A DNA stretch of 16,143 nucleotides from Endomicrobium sp. (GTDB taxonomy: Bacteria > Elusimicrobiota > Endomicrobiia > Endomicrobiales > Endomicrobiaceae): assembly GCA_031264895.1 (NCBI GenBank), contig JAISDI010000191.1, positions 1-16,143 on the forward strand, given 5' to 3'. How positions within the stretch are numbered: position 1 is the first letter of the stretch; the number at the start of each line of letters is the position of its first letter. Positions 6,884-14,840 of the stretch are shown piece by piece. Below the pieces are notes generated by a model. The model did not search any database and was not told where the DNA came from. It saw only the letters and a list, made by a program, of their open reading frames with translations. The translations under genes and the position numbers were made by a program.

Positions 6884-9382
6884 ATGCAGGCTGTTATTAT
6901 GGCGGGGGGATTTGGCACAAGACTCAGACCAATCACATGCAGTATTCCTAAACCTATGGCACCAATGGCAAATAAGCCGATGCTTTGCCATATTATCGAT
7001 CTTCTCAAGCAGCACAATTTCAAAGATTTAACCATGATGTTATATTACCAGCCCGAAATAATTACAGACTGTTTCGGCGACGGTAAAGATTTTGACGTAA
7101 GCATAAAATATCTGCGTCCCGAATCTGATTTGGGAACGGCGGGAAGCGTAAAATACGCGCAAAAAAATATAGACGATACTTTTATAGTAATTTCGGGAGA
7201 CGTACTTACTGATTTTGACCTTTCAAAAGCGATAGAATACCATAAAAAGAAAAAAGCCGCCGCTACGATGGTTCTCACAAGGGTAAGCAATCCTTTGCAG
7301 TTTGGCGTCGTGATAACCGATAAAGACGGCAAAGTTGAAAGATTTTTGGAAAAACCGTCGTGGGGAGAAGTTTTTTCAGATACGATAAATACCGGAATCT
7401 ATATTTTAGAGCCCGAAGTATTTGATTATATCCCCGAAGACAAATCTTTTGATTTTTCCAAAGATTTATACCCTCTGCTCCTTAAAGAAGGTAAGGCGCT
7501 GTTCGGATATATAGCGGAAGGCTATTGGAAAGATATAGGCAACCACGACGAATACAGGCTTGCACAGTACGATATTCTTGACGGAAAAGTAAAAATCAAT
7601 CTTGACGGCAAAAAAATAAATGTCGGCGGCAAAGAAATTATTGCAGGAAAAAATGTAATTATCGGCGACAATGTCGAAGTCGACGGGCAGGTGCTGCTCG
7701 GAGATAACGTAGTCGTTGAAGACGGCGCGAGAATTTCGCGGTCGGTTGTAGGCTCAAACGTAAGAATCGGCGCTGGCGCGGAAGTGTTGGGATCTATCTT
7801 ATGGGAAAACGTTTCCATAGGCACCGAGGCAAGATTAAAAGAAGACGTTATAGGCAATTCGACAAAAATCGGCGACAGAGCCGTCGTTCAGGTGGGAACC
7901 ATTATTGCCGACGAGTGCCGCATAGGCGCCGACGCCATAATAAGAACCAATCTTAGAATCTGGCCGCATAAAATCGTCGAAGCCGGCGCGATTCTTTCGA
8001 GCAGTCTTGTCTGGGGAGAAAAGTGGAACAAAGCTTTATTTAACGCTTACGGCATAACGGGTTTGGGAAATATAGAAATAACTCCGGAATTTGCGGCGAA
8101 AATCGGTTCAGCATACGGAGCGTATGTCGGAAGCGGTTCTTACATAATTACTTCAAGGGATGATCACCGCGCTACCAGAATGATAAAAAGAGGAATAATT
8201 TCCGGGCTTCTTTCCGCGGGAGTGAAAGTCGGAGATTTAAGAAGTTCCCCGATTCCCGTCGTAAGATACGAGATAGGAAATGAAGGCGAAGCCGGCGGGA
8301 TTCATATAAGACAGTCTCCGTATGACCCGCGCCTTGTGGACATAAAATTTTTCGATTCAAAAGGCGGCGATATATCGATAAATCAGGAAAAAGCCATTGA
8401 ACAGCTTTTTTTCAGAGAAGATTTTAAACGCGCAAATATGAACAATGTCGGCGAAATTACCGTTCCTCCCAGAGCCGTCGAATATTATAAAACGGGTTAT
8501 TTGAATACGATTAAAAAAGATAAAATACAAAATTCAAAACAAAAAATAGTCATAGACTATGCGTATTCTTCGGCATCGATGATATTTCCGGCAATACTCG
8601 GGGAGCTTAATATTGACGTTGTAGCTCTAAACGCTTTTACAAATTCTTCCAAAATTACAAAATCTCAGGAAGAATTTTCTAATTCGCTTGGTCAGCTTTC
8701 GGACATTGTAATAACGCTTAAATCGGACGCGGGCTTTTTGATAGATACGGGCGCCGAAAAGCTGTTTTTGGTCGACGAGAAAGGAAAAATAGTTCCGGAC
8801 GATTTGGCAATGTTAATTATGGCGTATCTTGTTATGAGAACGCATAAAAATGTAGTTATTGCAGTTCCCGTAAACGCTTCTTCCGTAGTCGAAGAGCTTG
8901 CGCAGCGGTTTGGCGCTAAAGTTAAAAGAACCGCGACAAGCCCGAGAAACATAATGAATGCCGCTTCAGATAAAGGAGTAACTTTCGTAGGCGATTGCAT
9001 GGGCGGGTTTATCTTTCCGGAATTTCAAAACGCTTTTGACGCGATGTACGCAATAGGAAAAGTTATCGAAATGCTTTCCGAAGAAAATTTGTCTCTCAGC
9101 AGAATAAGCCGCGAAATACCTTCTTTTGAAGTTTTGCATAAAGCCGTTCCGTGTTCTTGGGACAAAAAAGGGCAGGCTATGCGCAAAGCAATCGAAGACG
9201 CAAAAGGCAAAAAGTCCGAACTTATAGACGGCGTAAAAATATATTTCAATAACGGCTGGGTTCTTTTGGTGCCGGATCCCGACGAAGCGTTTTTTCATAT
9301 ATGGGCAGAAGCAAAAGACATATCTACGGCATCGGGTTTTGTAGAAATGTACACTGAAAAAATTAAACAGTGGCAGGAATAA
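6884..9382 (+). CDS. mannose-1-phosphate guanylyltransferase-like / degenerate phosphoglucomutase fusion
   Basis: Three-part 832-residue protein. Residues 1-235 are a nucleotidyltransferase that joins a sugar 1-phosphate to an NTP: GGFGTRLRPITCSIPKPMAP (8-27), metal-binding D106 in SGDVLTDFD, FLEKP (154-158), and NTGIYILEPEVF. Residues about 250-375 are hexapeptide repeats of a left-handed beta-helix (IGDNVEV, LGDNVVVEDG, VRIGAGAEV and similar). Residues about 405-832 align with phosphoglucomutase/phosphomannomutase, but its active-site loops are lost. TASHNP reads RQSPYDP (476-482), DGDADR reads DTGAEK (621-626), GEESGG reads GDCMGG (703-708), and the C-terminal RxSGTEP loop is absent. This half is probably structural or regulatory. 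The nucleotide and sugar are not proven; GDP-mannose is the usual annotation for this architecture, glucose or another hexose being possible. GAGGTGA (6874-6880) sets the ATG. An intact mutase gene follows 26 bases later. Confidence 0.88.
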   Translation: MQAVIMAGGFGTRLRPITCSIPKPMAPMANKPMLCHIIDLLKQHNFKDLTMMLYYQPEIITDCFGDGKDFDVSIKYLRPESDLGTAGSVKYAQKNIDDTFIVISGDVLTDFDLSKAIEYHKKKKAAATMVLTRVSNPLQFGVVITDKDGKVERFLEKPSWGEVFSDTINTGIYILEPEVFDYIPEDKSFDFSKDLYPLLLKEGKALFGYIAEGYWKDIGNHDEYRLAQYDILDGKVKINLDGKKINVGGKEIIAGKNVIIGDNVEVDGQVLLGDNVVVEDGARISRSVVGSNVRIGAGAEVLGSILWENVSIGTEARLKEDVIGNSTKIGDRAVVQVGTIIADECRIGADAIIRTNLRIWPHKIVEAGAILSSSLVWGEKWNKALFNAYGITGLGNIEITPEFAAKIGSAYGAYVGSGSYIITSRDDHRATRMIKRGIISGLLSAGVKVGDLRSSPIPVVRYEIGNEGEAGGIHIRQSPYDPRLVDIKFFDSKGGDISINQEKAIEQLFFREDFKRANMNNVGEITVPPRAVEYYKTGYLNTIKKDKIQNSKQKIVIDYAYSSASMIFPAILGELNIDVVALNAFTNSSKITKSQEEFSNSLGQLSDIVITLKSDAGFLIDTGAEKLFLVDEKGKIVPDDLAMLIMAYLVMRTHKNVVIAVPVNASSVVEELAQRFGAKVKRTATSPRNIMNAASDKGVTFVGDCMGGFIFPEFQNAFDAMYAIGKVIEMLSEENLSLSRISREIPSFEVLHKAVPCSWDKKGQAMRKAIEDAKGKKSELIDGVKIYFNNGWVLLVPDPDEAFFHIWAEAKDISTASGFVEMYTEKIKQWQE

Positions 9383-9408
9383 TTTTAAGCTGTAAGAGGT
9401 AAAAGTTT

Positions 9409-10830
9409 ATGATTAAATTCGGAACGTCGGGCTGGAGAGGAATTATTGCCGAGGAGTTTACTTGCGATAACGTAAGGATCGTTACTCAGGCAATAGCAAA
9501 ACTTATAAACGAGGAAAGCAAAAAAGCTTCCGTAATTATAGGTTATGACACGAGATTTATGTCTGAAGATTTTGCAAAAGTTTCCGCGGAAGTTTTGGCC
9601 GGAAACGGTATAAAAGCGCTGCTTTGCAAAAGAGATACTCCTACGCCCGTAATAGCTTTTGAAATAATAAACTCAAAACTTGCCGGCGGCATAAATTTTA
9701 CCGCAAGCCACAATCCTTACAAATATAACGGAATAAAATATTCTCCGTCATGGGGCGGGCCGGCTCTTCCCGAGACTACCAAAAAAATAGAAAAGTTTTG
9801 CGCTTCAATGAGCATAAAAGACGTCAAAATAATGCCTCTTGAGCAGGGTATTAAAAATAAGATAATTGAGATTTACGATCCGCGCGCTGCTTATATGAAA
9901 AAAATAAAACAGCTCGTGAATTTTAAAGCTTTGAAAAAAGCCAATTTGAAAGTTGCCGTAGACGTTCTGCACGGCACGGGAAACGGTTATCTTGACGCTT
10001 TACTTGACGATGCCGCAATAAAGCATAAAACAATAAACAAAAACAGAGATACAATGTTTGCCCCAAACGGCGCTCCGGAACCAAACGACCGCAACATAGA
10101 CAGTCTTTTCCAGATGGTAAGAAAAGAATCTTACAAACTGGGTTTAGCTACGGACGGCGACGCCGACAGGTTTGGGATAATAGATTCAAACGGCGAATTT
10201 ATAACGCCCAATCAGGTAATTCCTGTTCTGTTGTATCATTTAAATAAAACCAGAGGCTGGAACGGTATTGCCGCAAGAAGCGTTATGACAAGCCATATGC
10301 TTGACAGGCTTGCTGAAAAAATCGGCGTGCAAGTTATGGAAACTCCGGTAGGATTTAAATTTATAGGCGAAATAATGGTAAATAATCCGAAAGATTTTAT
10401 AATAGGCGGCGAAGAGTCCGGCGGTCTTACGATAAGAGGACATATCCCTGAAAAAGACGGAATACTGGCATGTTTGTTGATGGCGGAAGCAGTCGCGATG
10501 AACAAAAAATCCATAACGGCGCTGCTTCAAGACATAAAGAAAATGACCGGCGAAATTATCACTTCAAGGCTTAATTTTCATCTTCCGCAAGAAACTATGG
10601 AAGCGTTCAGAAACTCGCTTAAAACGCAATCTCCCGAAAGTTTTGCCGGAATGAAAGTGAAAAAAAATATTACCATTGACGGACACAAATTTATTTTAGA
10701 CAACGGAACGTGGATAGGTTTCAGGCTTTCCGGAACGGAGCCGGTAGTAAGAGTATATGTAGAGTCAGACAATCAAACCAAATTAAACAAACTTTTAAGA
10801 GCTGGGAAGGCTTTTGTTTATGGAAAATGA
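9409..10830 (+). CDS. phosphoglucomutase/phosphomannomutase
   Basis: Alpha-D-phosphohexomutase of 473 residues, interconverting hexose 6-phosphate and hexose 1-phosphate in the cytoplasm. It would supply the 1-phosphate used by the nucleotidyltransferase encoded just upstream. All four family loops are intact. These are the phosphoserine loop TASHNP (98-103, S100), the Mg2+ loop DGDADRF (249-255), the sugar-binding loop GGEESGG (333-339) and the phosphate-binding loop RLSGTEP (439-445). The N-terminal FGTSGWRG is typical. Whether glucose or mannose is preferred cannot be decided from motifs. AAGAGG at 9394-9399 precedes the ATG by nine bases. Its last eleven bases overlap the DUF502 gene, so translation of the two is probably coupled. 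Confidence 0.95.
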   Translation: MIKFGTSGWRGIIAEEFTCDNVRIVTQAIAKLINEESKKASVIIGYDTRFMSEDFAKVSAEVLAGNGIKALLCKRDTPTPVIAFEIINSKLAGGINFTASHNPYKYNGIKYSPSWGGPALPETTKKIEKFCASMSIKDVKIMPLEQGIKNKIIEIYDPRAAYMKKIKQLVNFKALKKANLKVAVDVLHGTGNGYLDALLDDAAIKHKTINKNRDTMFAPNGAPEPNDRNIDSLFQMVRKESYKLGLATDGDADRFGIIDSNGEFITPNQVIPVLLYHLNKTRGWNGIAARSVMTSHMLDRLAEKIGVQVMETPVGFKFIGEIMVNNPKDFIIGGEESGGLTIRGHIPEKDGILACLLMAEAVAMNKKSITALLQDIKKMTGEIITSRLNFHLPQETMEAFRNSLKTQSPESFAGMKVKKNITIDGHKFILDNGTWIGFRLSGTEPVVRVYVESDNQTKLNKLLRAGKAFVYGK

Positions 10831-11542
10831 AAACGTTGAAAACTTGAAAAAGAAGACTTTAAAAGAAAAGCTCGGCATTCTTTTTAAAAGGTATTTGGCG
10901 ACGGGCTTAATCGTCATAATTCCTCTTTGGCTTACATTTTTTATAGTAACGATTCTTTTTAACTGGATAAGCAATTTTGCCGCTCCTTACCTTATACCAA
11001 TGCTTGATTTGTTTATGCCCGATAAAATATGGGTGTACAGATTTCAAAAGCTTATCTGTTTTATCGTAGCAATAGCAAGTATATGTCTTTTGGGTTTTGT
11101 TACAAACAGAGTTTTCGGAAAAACTTTGCTAAGCTGGCTTGAACAGATTATAGAAAAAGTGCCGCTTTTGGGTACGGTTCATTCTGCGGCAAAACAGTTT
11201 GTGCGTTTCGTTTTCGGAAAAGAAAAAAACAGCGGATTTAAAAAAGTGATTTTGGTGCCTTTCCCAAATAAAGATACGTACTCGGTAGCTTTTTTAACGG
11301 GTTATCACGAAATTGACGGCATGCGCCATGTCTGCGCTTTTATGCCGACCACGCCAAACCCGACAACGGGTTTCTTGATATTGTTTAAAGAAGAAGACGT
11401 GCGACATACCGACTATTCCATCGAAGACGCTTTCCAGTTTATTATTTCCGTAGGCGTTATAAGCCTTGACAAAGACAAAAGAAACGGCGCAAGGCTTACG
11501 GAATCCGAAATGAAAGGAAATCTAAAGAAAAATCCTTTTTAA
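10820..11542 (+). CDS. DUF502 family integral membrane protein
   Basis: A 240-residue membrane protein of the DUF502 family, whose function is not established. Two membrane spans are evident, at about residues 27-50 (ATGLIVIIPLWLTFFIVTIL) and 77-96. Between and after them are family hallmarks: the P-x-W-LT turn of helix 1, VPLLGTVHSAAKQF (114-127), ILVPFPNKDTYSVAFLTG, and FMPTTPNPTTGFL. The C-terminal half is a soluble domain. The reading frame also has a TTG six bases upstream (10814), but GGGAAGG (10804-10810) is only three bases from it and nine from the ATG at 10820, so I use the ATG. The gene overlaps the end of the mutase gene by eleven bases and precedes hisS by 30. Plant homologues of this family are recalled as LCV-like/COV proteins acting in membrane traffic; that says little about bacteria. 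Confidence 0.9.
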   Translation: MENENVENLKKKTLKEKLGILFKRYLATGLIVIIPLWLTFFIVTILFNWISNFAAPYLIPMLDLFMPDKIWVYRFQKLICFIVAIASICLLGFVTNRVFGKTLLSWLEQIIEKVPLLGTVHSAAKQFVRFVFGKEKNSGFKKVILVPFPNKDTYSVAFLTGYHEIDGMRHVCAFMPTTPNPTTGFLILFKEEDVRHTDYSIEDAFQFIISVGVISLDKDKRNGARLTESEMKGNLKKNPF

Positions 11543-11572
11543 AATCTAAAATCAAATCAGAGGCGACAAAAA

Positions 11573-12859
11573 ATGAGCAAAGACAACTTTTTACCTCCTG
11601 CCGGAATGCGCGACATCGAGCCTGCGGCGGCGGAAATAAGAAATGACGTTTTGAGCGCGATAATTGCAAACTATAAAAAGTACGGATTTAATTCCGTTGA
11701 AACGCCGTGCCTTGAAAAGCCGGAAAATCTCATCGGTAAAAAAGGCGGGGAAAACGAAAAACTTATTTTTAAAATATTAAAACGCGGCGAAGAACTGAAA
11801 GAAACTCTAAAAAACGGCGGCTTGGAAGAAAATGATTTAACCGATCTCGGCTTGCGTTATGATCTTACTGTTCCGCTTGCGCGCTATTATGCCCGCTATA
11901 AAGATAAACTGCCGAAACCTTTTAAAGTTTTTCAGACGGGCAGCGTATGGAGGGCTGAAAGACCGCAAAAATCCCGTTACAGACAGTTCACTCAATGCGA
12001 TATAGACATCATAGGAGACCCGACCCCAAACTGTGAAATAGAGTTGATTTACGTTACGTGCAAAACGCTGGCAGAACTCAAAATAAAAAACTTTGAAGTA
12101 AGAATCAACGACAGGCAAATACTTAAAAAAATAAGCAGAGACTGCGGCATAAACGACGACAAATACGGGGACTTTCTTATCTCTCTCGATAAACTTGACA
12201 AAAAATCTCTTGAAGATATTATTGAAGAACTGAGAAAAAAAGATTTTAACGAAGAAGTTTTGTCGAATATAAGAAATATGTTTGAAGGCTTAAAATCCGG
12301 AACAAAAAATATAAATTTGTTGTCCGACGACGAAAATTCAGATGAAGAATACTCAAAAGCCCATAAAAGTCTATCGTCAATAATCGATACGGTTAAAAAT
12401 CTTTTAAGCGGCATAAATATCAGGTTTGACCCCACGCTTGTGCGCGGAATGGATTACTATACCGGAACCATTTACGAAGTTAACGAAACAAACGGCAAAG
12501 TTTCTTTCGGAGGCGGAGGCCGCTACAATAATATGGTTGGCAGTTTTTCCGGACAAAATATTTCCGCATGCGGTTTTTCTCTTGGTTTTGAAAGAATAAT
12601 CGACGCCTTTTTTTCGACTGCTGCCGGTAATAACGAAAATAAAATCAAAAAAGCCGCGCTATTATATTCTTCGGATAAAGACAATTACGCTGAAATAATA
12701 TCTTATTGTGAAGAACTAAGAAAAACTTACCCCGTAGTATCAATCTTCGACAAACAAAAAAACATATCAAACCAGTTGGGAAAGCTAAAAGAAATAGGCT
12801 ACACCCACTGGGGCATATACAACCATCAAGCCACTCAAATCGCAGAAATGGCAAAGTAA
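11573..12859 (+). CDS. hisS: histidyl-tRNA synthetase, short C-terminus
   Basis: Class II histidyl-tRNA synthetase, 428 residues, charging tRNA-His with histidine using ATP. Seen in order: PPAGMRDIEP near the start; GLRYDLTVPLARYYA (93-107); motif 2 QTGSVWRAERPQKSRYRQFT (121-140) followed by QCDIDIIG; the histidine-specific loop LVRGMDYYTGT (289-299); and motif 3 GFSLGFERI (334-342). The insert ILKRGEELKETL before GLRYDL marks a branch different from the E. coli enzyme. The anticodon-binding domain starts near residue 358 but stops at 428, after the QLGKLKEIGYTHWGIYN strand-helix region. The final strands (the usual TVTLKDL-type end) are missing. No other frame continues the domain past the stop. 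AGAGG at 11559-11563 sets the ATG. It is the last gene of its run; no intrinsic terminator follows. Confidence 0.95.
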   Translation: MSKDNFLPPAGMRDIEPAAAEIRNDVLSAIIANYKKYGFNSVETPCLEKPENLIGKKGGENEKLIFKILKRGEELKETLKNGGLEENDLTDLGLRYDLTVPLARYYARYKDKLPKPFKVFQTGSVWRAERPQKSRYRQFTQCDIDIIGDPTPNCEIELIYVTCKTLAELKIKNFEVRINDRQILKKISRDCGINDDKYGDFLISLDKLDKKSLEDIIEELRKKDFNEEVLSNIRNMFEGLKSGTKNINLLSDDENSDEEYSKAHKSLSSIIDTVKNLLSGINIRFDPTLVRGMDYYTGTIYEVNETNGKVSFGGGGRYNNMVGSFSGQNISACGFSLGFERIIDAFFSTAAGNNENKIKKAALLYSSDKDNYAEIISYCEELRKTYPVVSIFDKQKNISNQLGKLKEIGYTHWGIYNHQATQIAEMAK

Positions 12860-12901
12860 AACCTGCCCCTTGCCTGTGCCGCAAGGCCAAAGGCTTAAAA
12901 A

Positions 12902-12912
12902 TATGATAGAAT
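12902..12912 (+). promoter_or_regulatory. possible -10 region upstream of pta
   Basis: The 94-base gap between hisS and pta contains overlapping -10-like hexamers TATGAT (12902-12907) and TAGAAT (12907-12912), each matching TATAAT at five and four-to-five positions. No respectable -35 box lies 16-18 bases upstream of either. TTAAA at 12895-12899 precedes them. pta probably has its own start site here since no gene precedes it closely, but this is weakly supported. Confidence 0.3.
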
Positions 12913-12953
12913 TAACATACCTTTATTAGAAATCCAAAAAATGGGAGATTTTT

Positions 12954-13958
12954 ATGGACATTAGAAAGCATATTCTTGATTTGGCTGCTAAAGCTAAAGG
13001 GAAAGTAATTTTGCCGGAAAGTACGGATGTCAGGGTTTTAAACGCGGCGCAAATGCTTGTTAAAGACGGCATAGCTTCGGTTGTGCTTCCGGCTTTAGAT
13101 GTGAAAGCGGTTGAAGACGCTGCTGCGCAAGCCGGCGTTAATCTTTCCGGAATAGAAATCGTGCGCATAGACAGGGCTTTGATTGACGATAAAGTTATAG
13201 AAGAGTTTGTTTCGGCGCGCGTAAGAAAGGGTATGAGTTCCGAAGAAGCGCTTGACCTTTTAAAAACGCCTCTGTATTTTTCTATGATGTATCTTAAAAG
13301 TAAAAAATGCGACGCTTGCGTGTGCGGGGCGGTTTACGATACTGCCGACGTATTAAGAGCGTCTTTGCAGACCATAGGCACAATGGAAGGCATAAAACTT
13401 ATTTCATCTTTCTTTCTTATGATACCTCCGGAAAACCATAAAGTTATAAAAGATCCCGTGTTATTTGCCGACTGCGGCGTAAATCCCGATCCTTTGTCTT
13501 TAGGGCTTAAAGATATAGCAAATGCAACGATACAAAGTTATAAAAAACTTTTTCCAGGCCAAACCGCAAATGCAGCTTTTCTTTCTTTTTCTACAAAAGG
13601 AAGCTCAAAGCATAAAGTTTTGGGTAAAGTAATAGAAGCCGCTAAGCTTACAAAAGAACAGTTTGAAAACGATAAAAACGTAAATATCGACGGCGAATTG
13701 CAGTTCGATGCCGCCGTTATGGAAAATATAGCCAAGAGAAAAGCGCCGGATTCAAAAGTTGCCGGTAAGACTAACATATTTATATTTCCGGATTTAAATG
13801 CCGGAAATATCGGTTACAAAATGGCTGAAAGACTCGGCGGGTTTCAGGCTTTGGGGCCGATAATACAGGGGCTTGCTTTGCCCGTGAGCGATTTAAGCAG
13901 GGGCTGCAATGCGGACGACATATATATGGTCAGCGCAATAATGCTTATTCAAAAATAA
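12954..13958 (+). CDS. pta: phosphate acetyltransferase
   Basis: Short-form phosphate acetyltransferase, 334 residues, catalysing acetyl-CoA + phosphate to acetyl phosphate + CoA. With acetate kinase this gives ATP in fermentation. Family signatures are ILPESTDVRVLNAA near the start, the central AVYDTADVLRASLQTIG, SFSTKGSSKH, the C-terminal FPDLNAGNIGYK, and GPIIQGLALPVSDLSRGC. The length fits the catalytic-domain-only type rather than the 700-residue E. coli type with an extra N-terminal domain. GGGAGAT (12943-12949) sets the ATG. The partner acetate kinase is not in the window; an amidohydrolase gene follows after a single base. Phosphotransbutyrylase is a related alternative, but the SFSTKGS and DLNAGNI signatures favour Pta. 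Confidence 0.95.
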   Translation: MDIRKHILDLAAKAKGKVILPESTDVRVLNAAQMLVKDGIASVVLPALDVKAVEDAAAQAGVNLSGIEIVRIDRALIDDKVIEEFVSARVRKGMSSEEALDLLKTPLYFSMMYLKSKKCDACVCGAVYDTADVLRASLQTIGTMEGIKLISSFFLMIPPENHKVIKDPVLFADCGVNPDPLSLGLKDIANATIQSYKKLFPGQTANAAFLSFSTKGSSKHKVLGKVIEAAKLTKEQFENDKNVNIDGELQFDAAVMENIAKRKAPDSKVAGKTNIFIFPDLNAGNIGYKMAERLGGFQALGPIIQGLALPVSDLSRGCNADDIYMVSAIMLIQK

Positions 13959-13959
13959 A

Positions 13960-14766
13960 ATGGAAATAATAGATTCGCATTGTCATATATGGCCAGAAAA
14001 AGTGGCTCAAAAAGCAAAAGAATATCTTGAAAAGGCTTTCAATCATAAAATGATTGATTTGCCGGTTGCCGATAATCTTTTGAAATATATGGACGACGGC
14101 GCAATAAGCAAAAGCGTTATTTCCTCTGTAGCTTCCCGCCCGGATCAAGTGATTTCAATTAATAACTGGCTCTTTTCTATAAGAAATGACAGATTTATTC
14201 CGTTTGCTTCCATGCACCCGTTTTTTTATGAATTTGCGGGCAGCGGCGCTCTTGCCGAAGAAATGAAAAGAATAAAAGACAATGCCTGCGGCATTAAACT
14301 TCAGCCCGAATTTCAAAACTTTTATGTTGACGACGAAAAAGCTTTTCCGCTTTATGAAAAACTTCAGAAGTTTAATCTCCCCGTAATATTTCACTGCGGA
14401 ATTGAACTAAGTTCCCCGGGCGAAATCAAATCATCGCCGGAAAGAATAATAAAATTGCTTGACAAATTCCCTGAAATGAAAGTAATCGGCGCGCATATGG
14501 GCGGTTTTATGATATGGGAGAAAGCTTTTGAGACGCTTGCCGGAAAAAACATTTATTTTGATACTTCGGACAGCATAAGGGTTATGAAAAAAGAGCTTTT
14601 AGACAAATTTTTTGAGAAACACGGTTTTGACAAAATTATTTACGGTTCGGATTTTCCCATGCAGTTCCCCAAAGAAGAAGTTGAATTCATAAAAAATTTA
14701 AACATATCGGAAGAAAACAAACAAAAAATCCTCGGAGTTAACGTTTCCGCAATTATAACAAGATAG
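13960..14766 (+). CDS. amidohydrolase-2 family metal-dependent hydrolase
   Basis: A 268-residue TIM-barrel protein of the amidohydrolase-2 family (decarboxylase/hydrolase type). Expected metal and catalytic residues are all present: HCH (H7, H9) in IIDSHCHIW, K113 in GIKLQP, H145 in IFHCG, H179 in GAHMGG, and D231 in YGSDFPMQFP. Substrate cannot be told; family members include decarboxylases (aminocarboxymuconate-semialdehyde type), lactonases and hydrolases. The ATG follows the pta stop after one base (TAAaATG) with no Shine-Dalgarno visible in the preceding 20 bases. The HCH motif begins at residue 7, so no later start is possible. Translation therefore depends on termination-reinitiation from pta, implying linked amounts of the two proteins. 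Catalytically competent by motif, function otherwise unknown. Confidence 0.9.
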   Translation: MEIIDSHCHIWPEKVAQKAKEYLEKAFNHKMIDLPVADNLLKYMDDGAISKSVISSVASRPDQVISINNWLFSIRNDRFIPFASMHPFFYEFAGSGALAEEMKRIKDNACGIKLQPEFQNFYVDDEKAFPLYEKLQKFNLPVIFHCGIELSSPGEIKSSPERIIKLLDKFPEMKVIGAHMGGFMIWEKAFETLAGKNIYFDTSDSIRVMKKELLDKFFEKHGFDKIIYGSDFPMQFPKEEVEFIKNLNISEENKQKILGVNVSAIITR

Positions 14767-14767
14767 T

Positions 14768-14796
14768 TTGCTTTTAACGGCTTAAAATAATACAAT
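14768..14796 (+). promoter_or_regulatory. candidate promoter for thrC
   Basis: TTGCTT (14768-14773), 17 bases, then TACAAT (14791-14796); the -10 matches the consensus at five of six positions, the -35 at three. It lies entirely within the 74-base gap before the thrC ATG. Transcription would start near 14803. A TATAAA at 14803-14808 is not well placed against any -35. Confidence 0.5.
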
Positions 14797-14840
14797 TTAG
14801 ACTATAAAATCAATAAATTTTGACGAAAAGGATTGTGAAA

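Noticed and set aside
10814..10819. TTG start for the DUF502 gene
   Set aside because: The only ribosome-binding sequence ends three bases before it, whereas the ATG at 10820 has a nine-base spacing.
12868..12886. Hairpin CCTTGC/GCAAGG after hisS as a terminator
   Set aside because: Six-pair stem with a seven-base loop and no T-run on either strand.
14820..14840. TTG start for thrC
   Set aside because: The AAAAGGA ribosome site lies inside this extension and is well spaced to the ATG at 14841.
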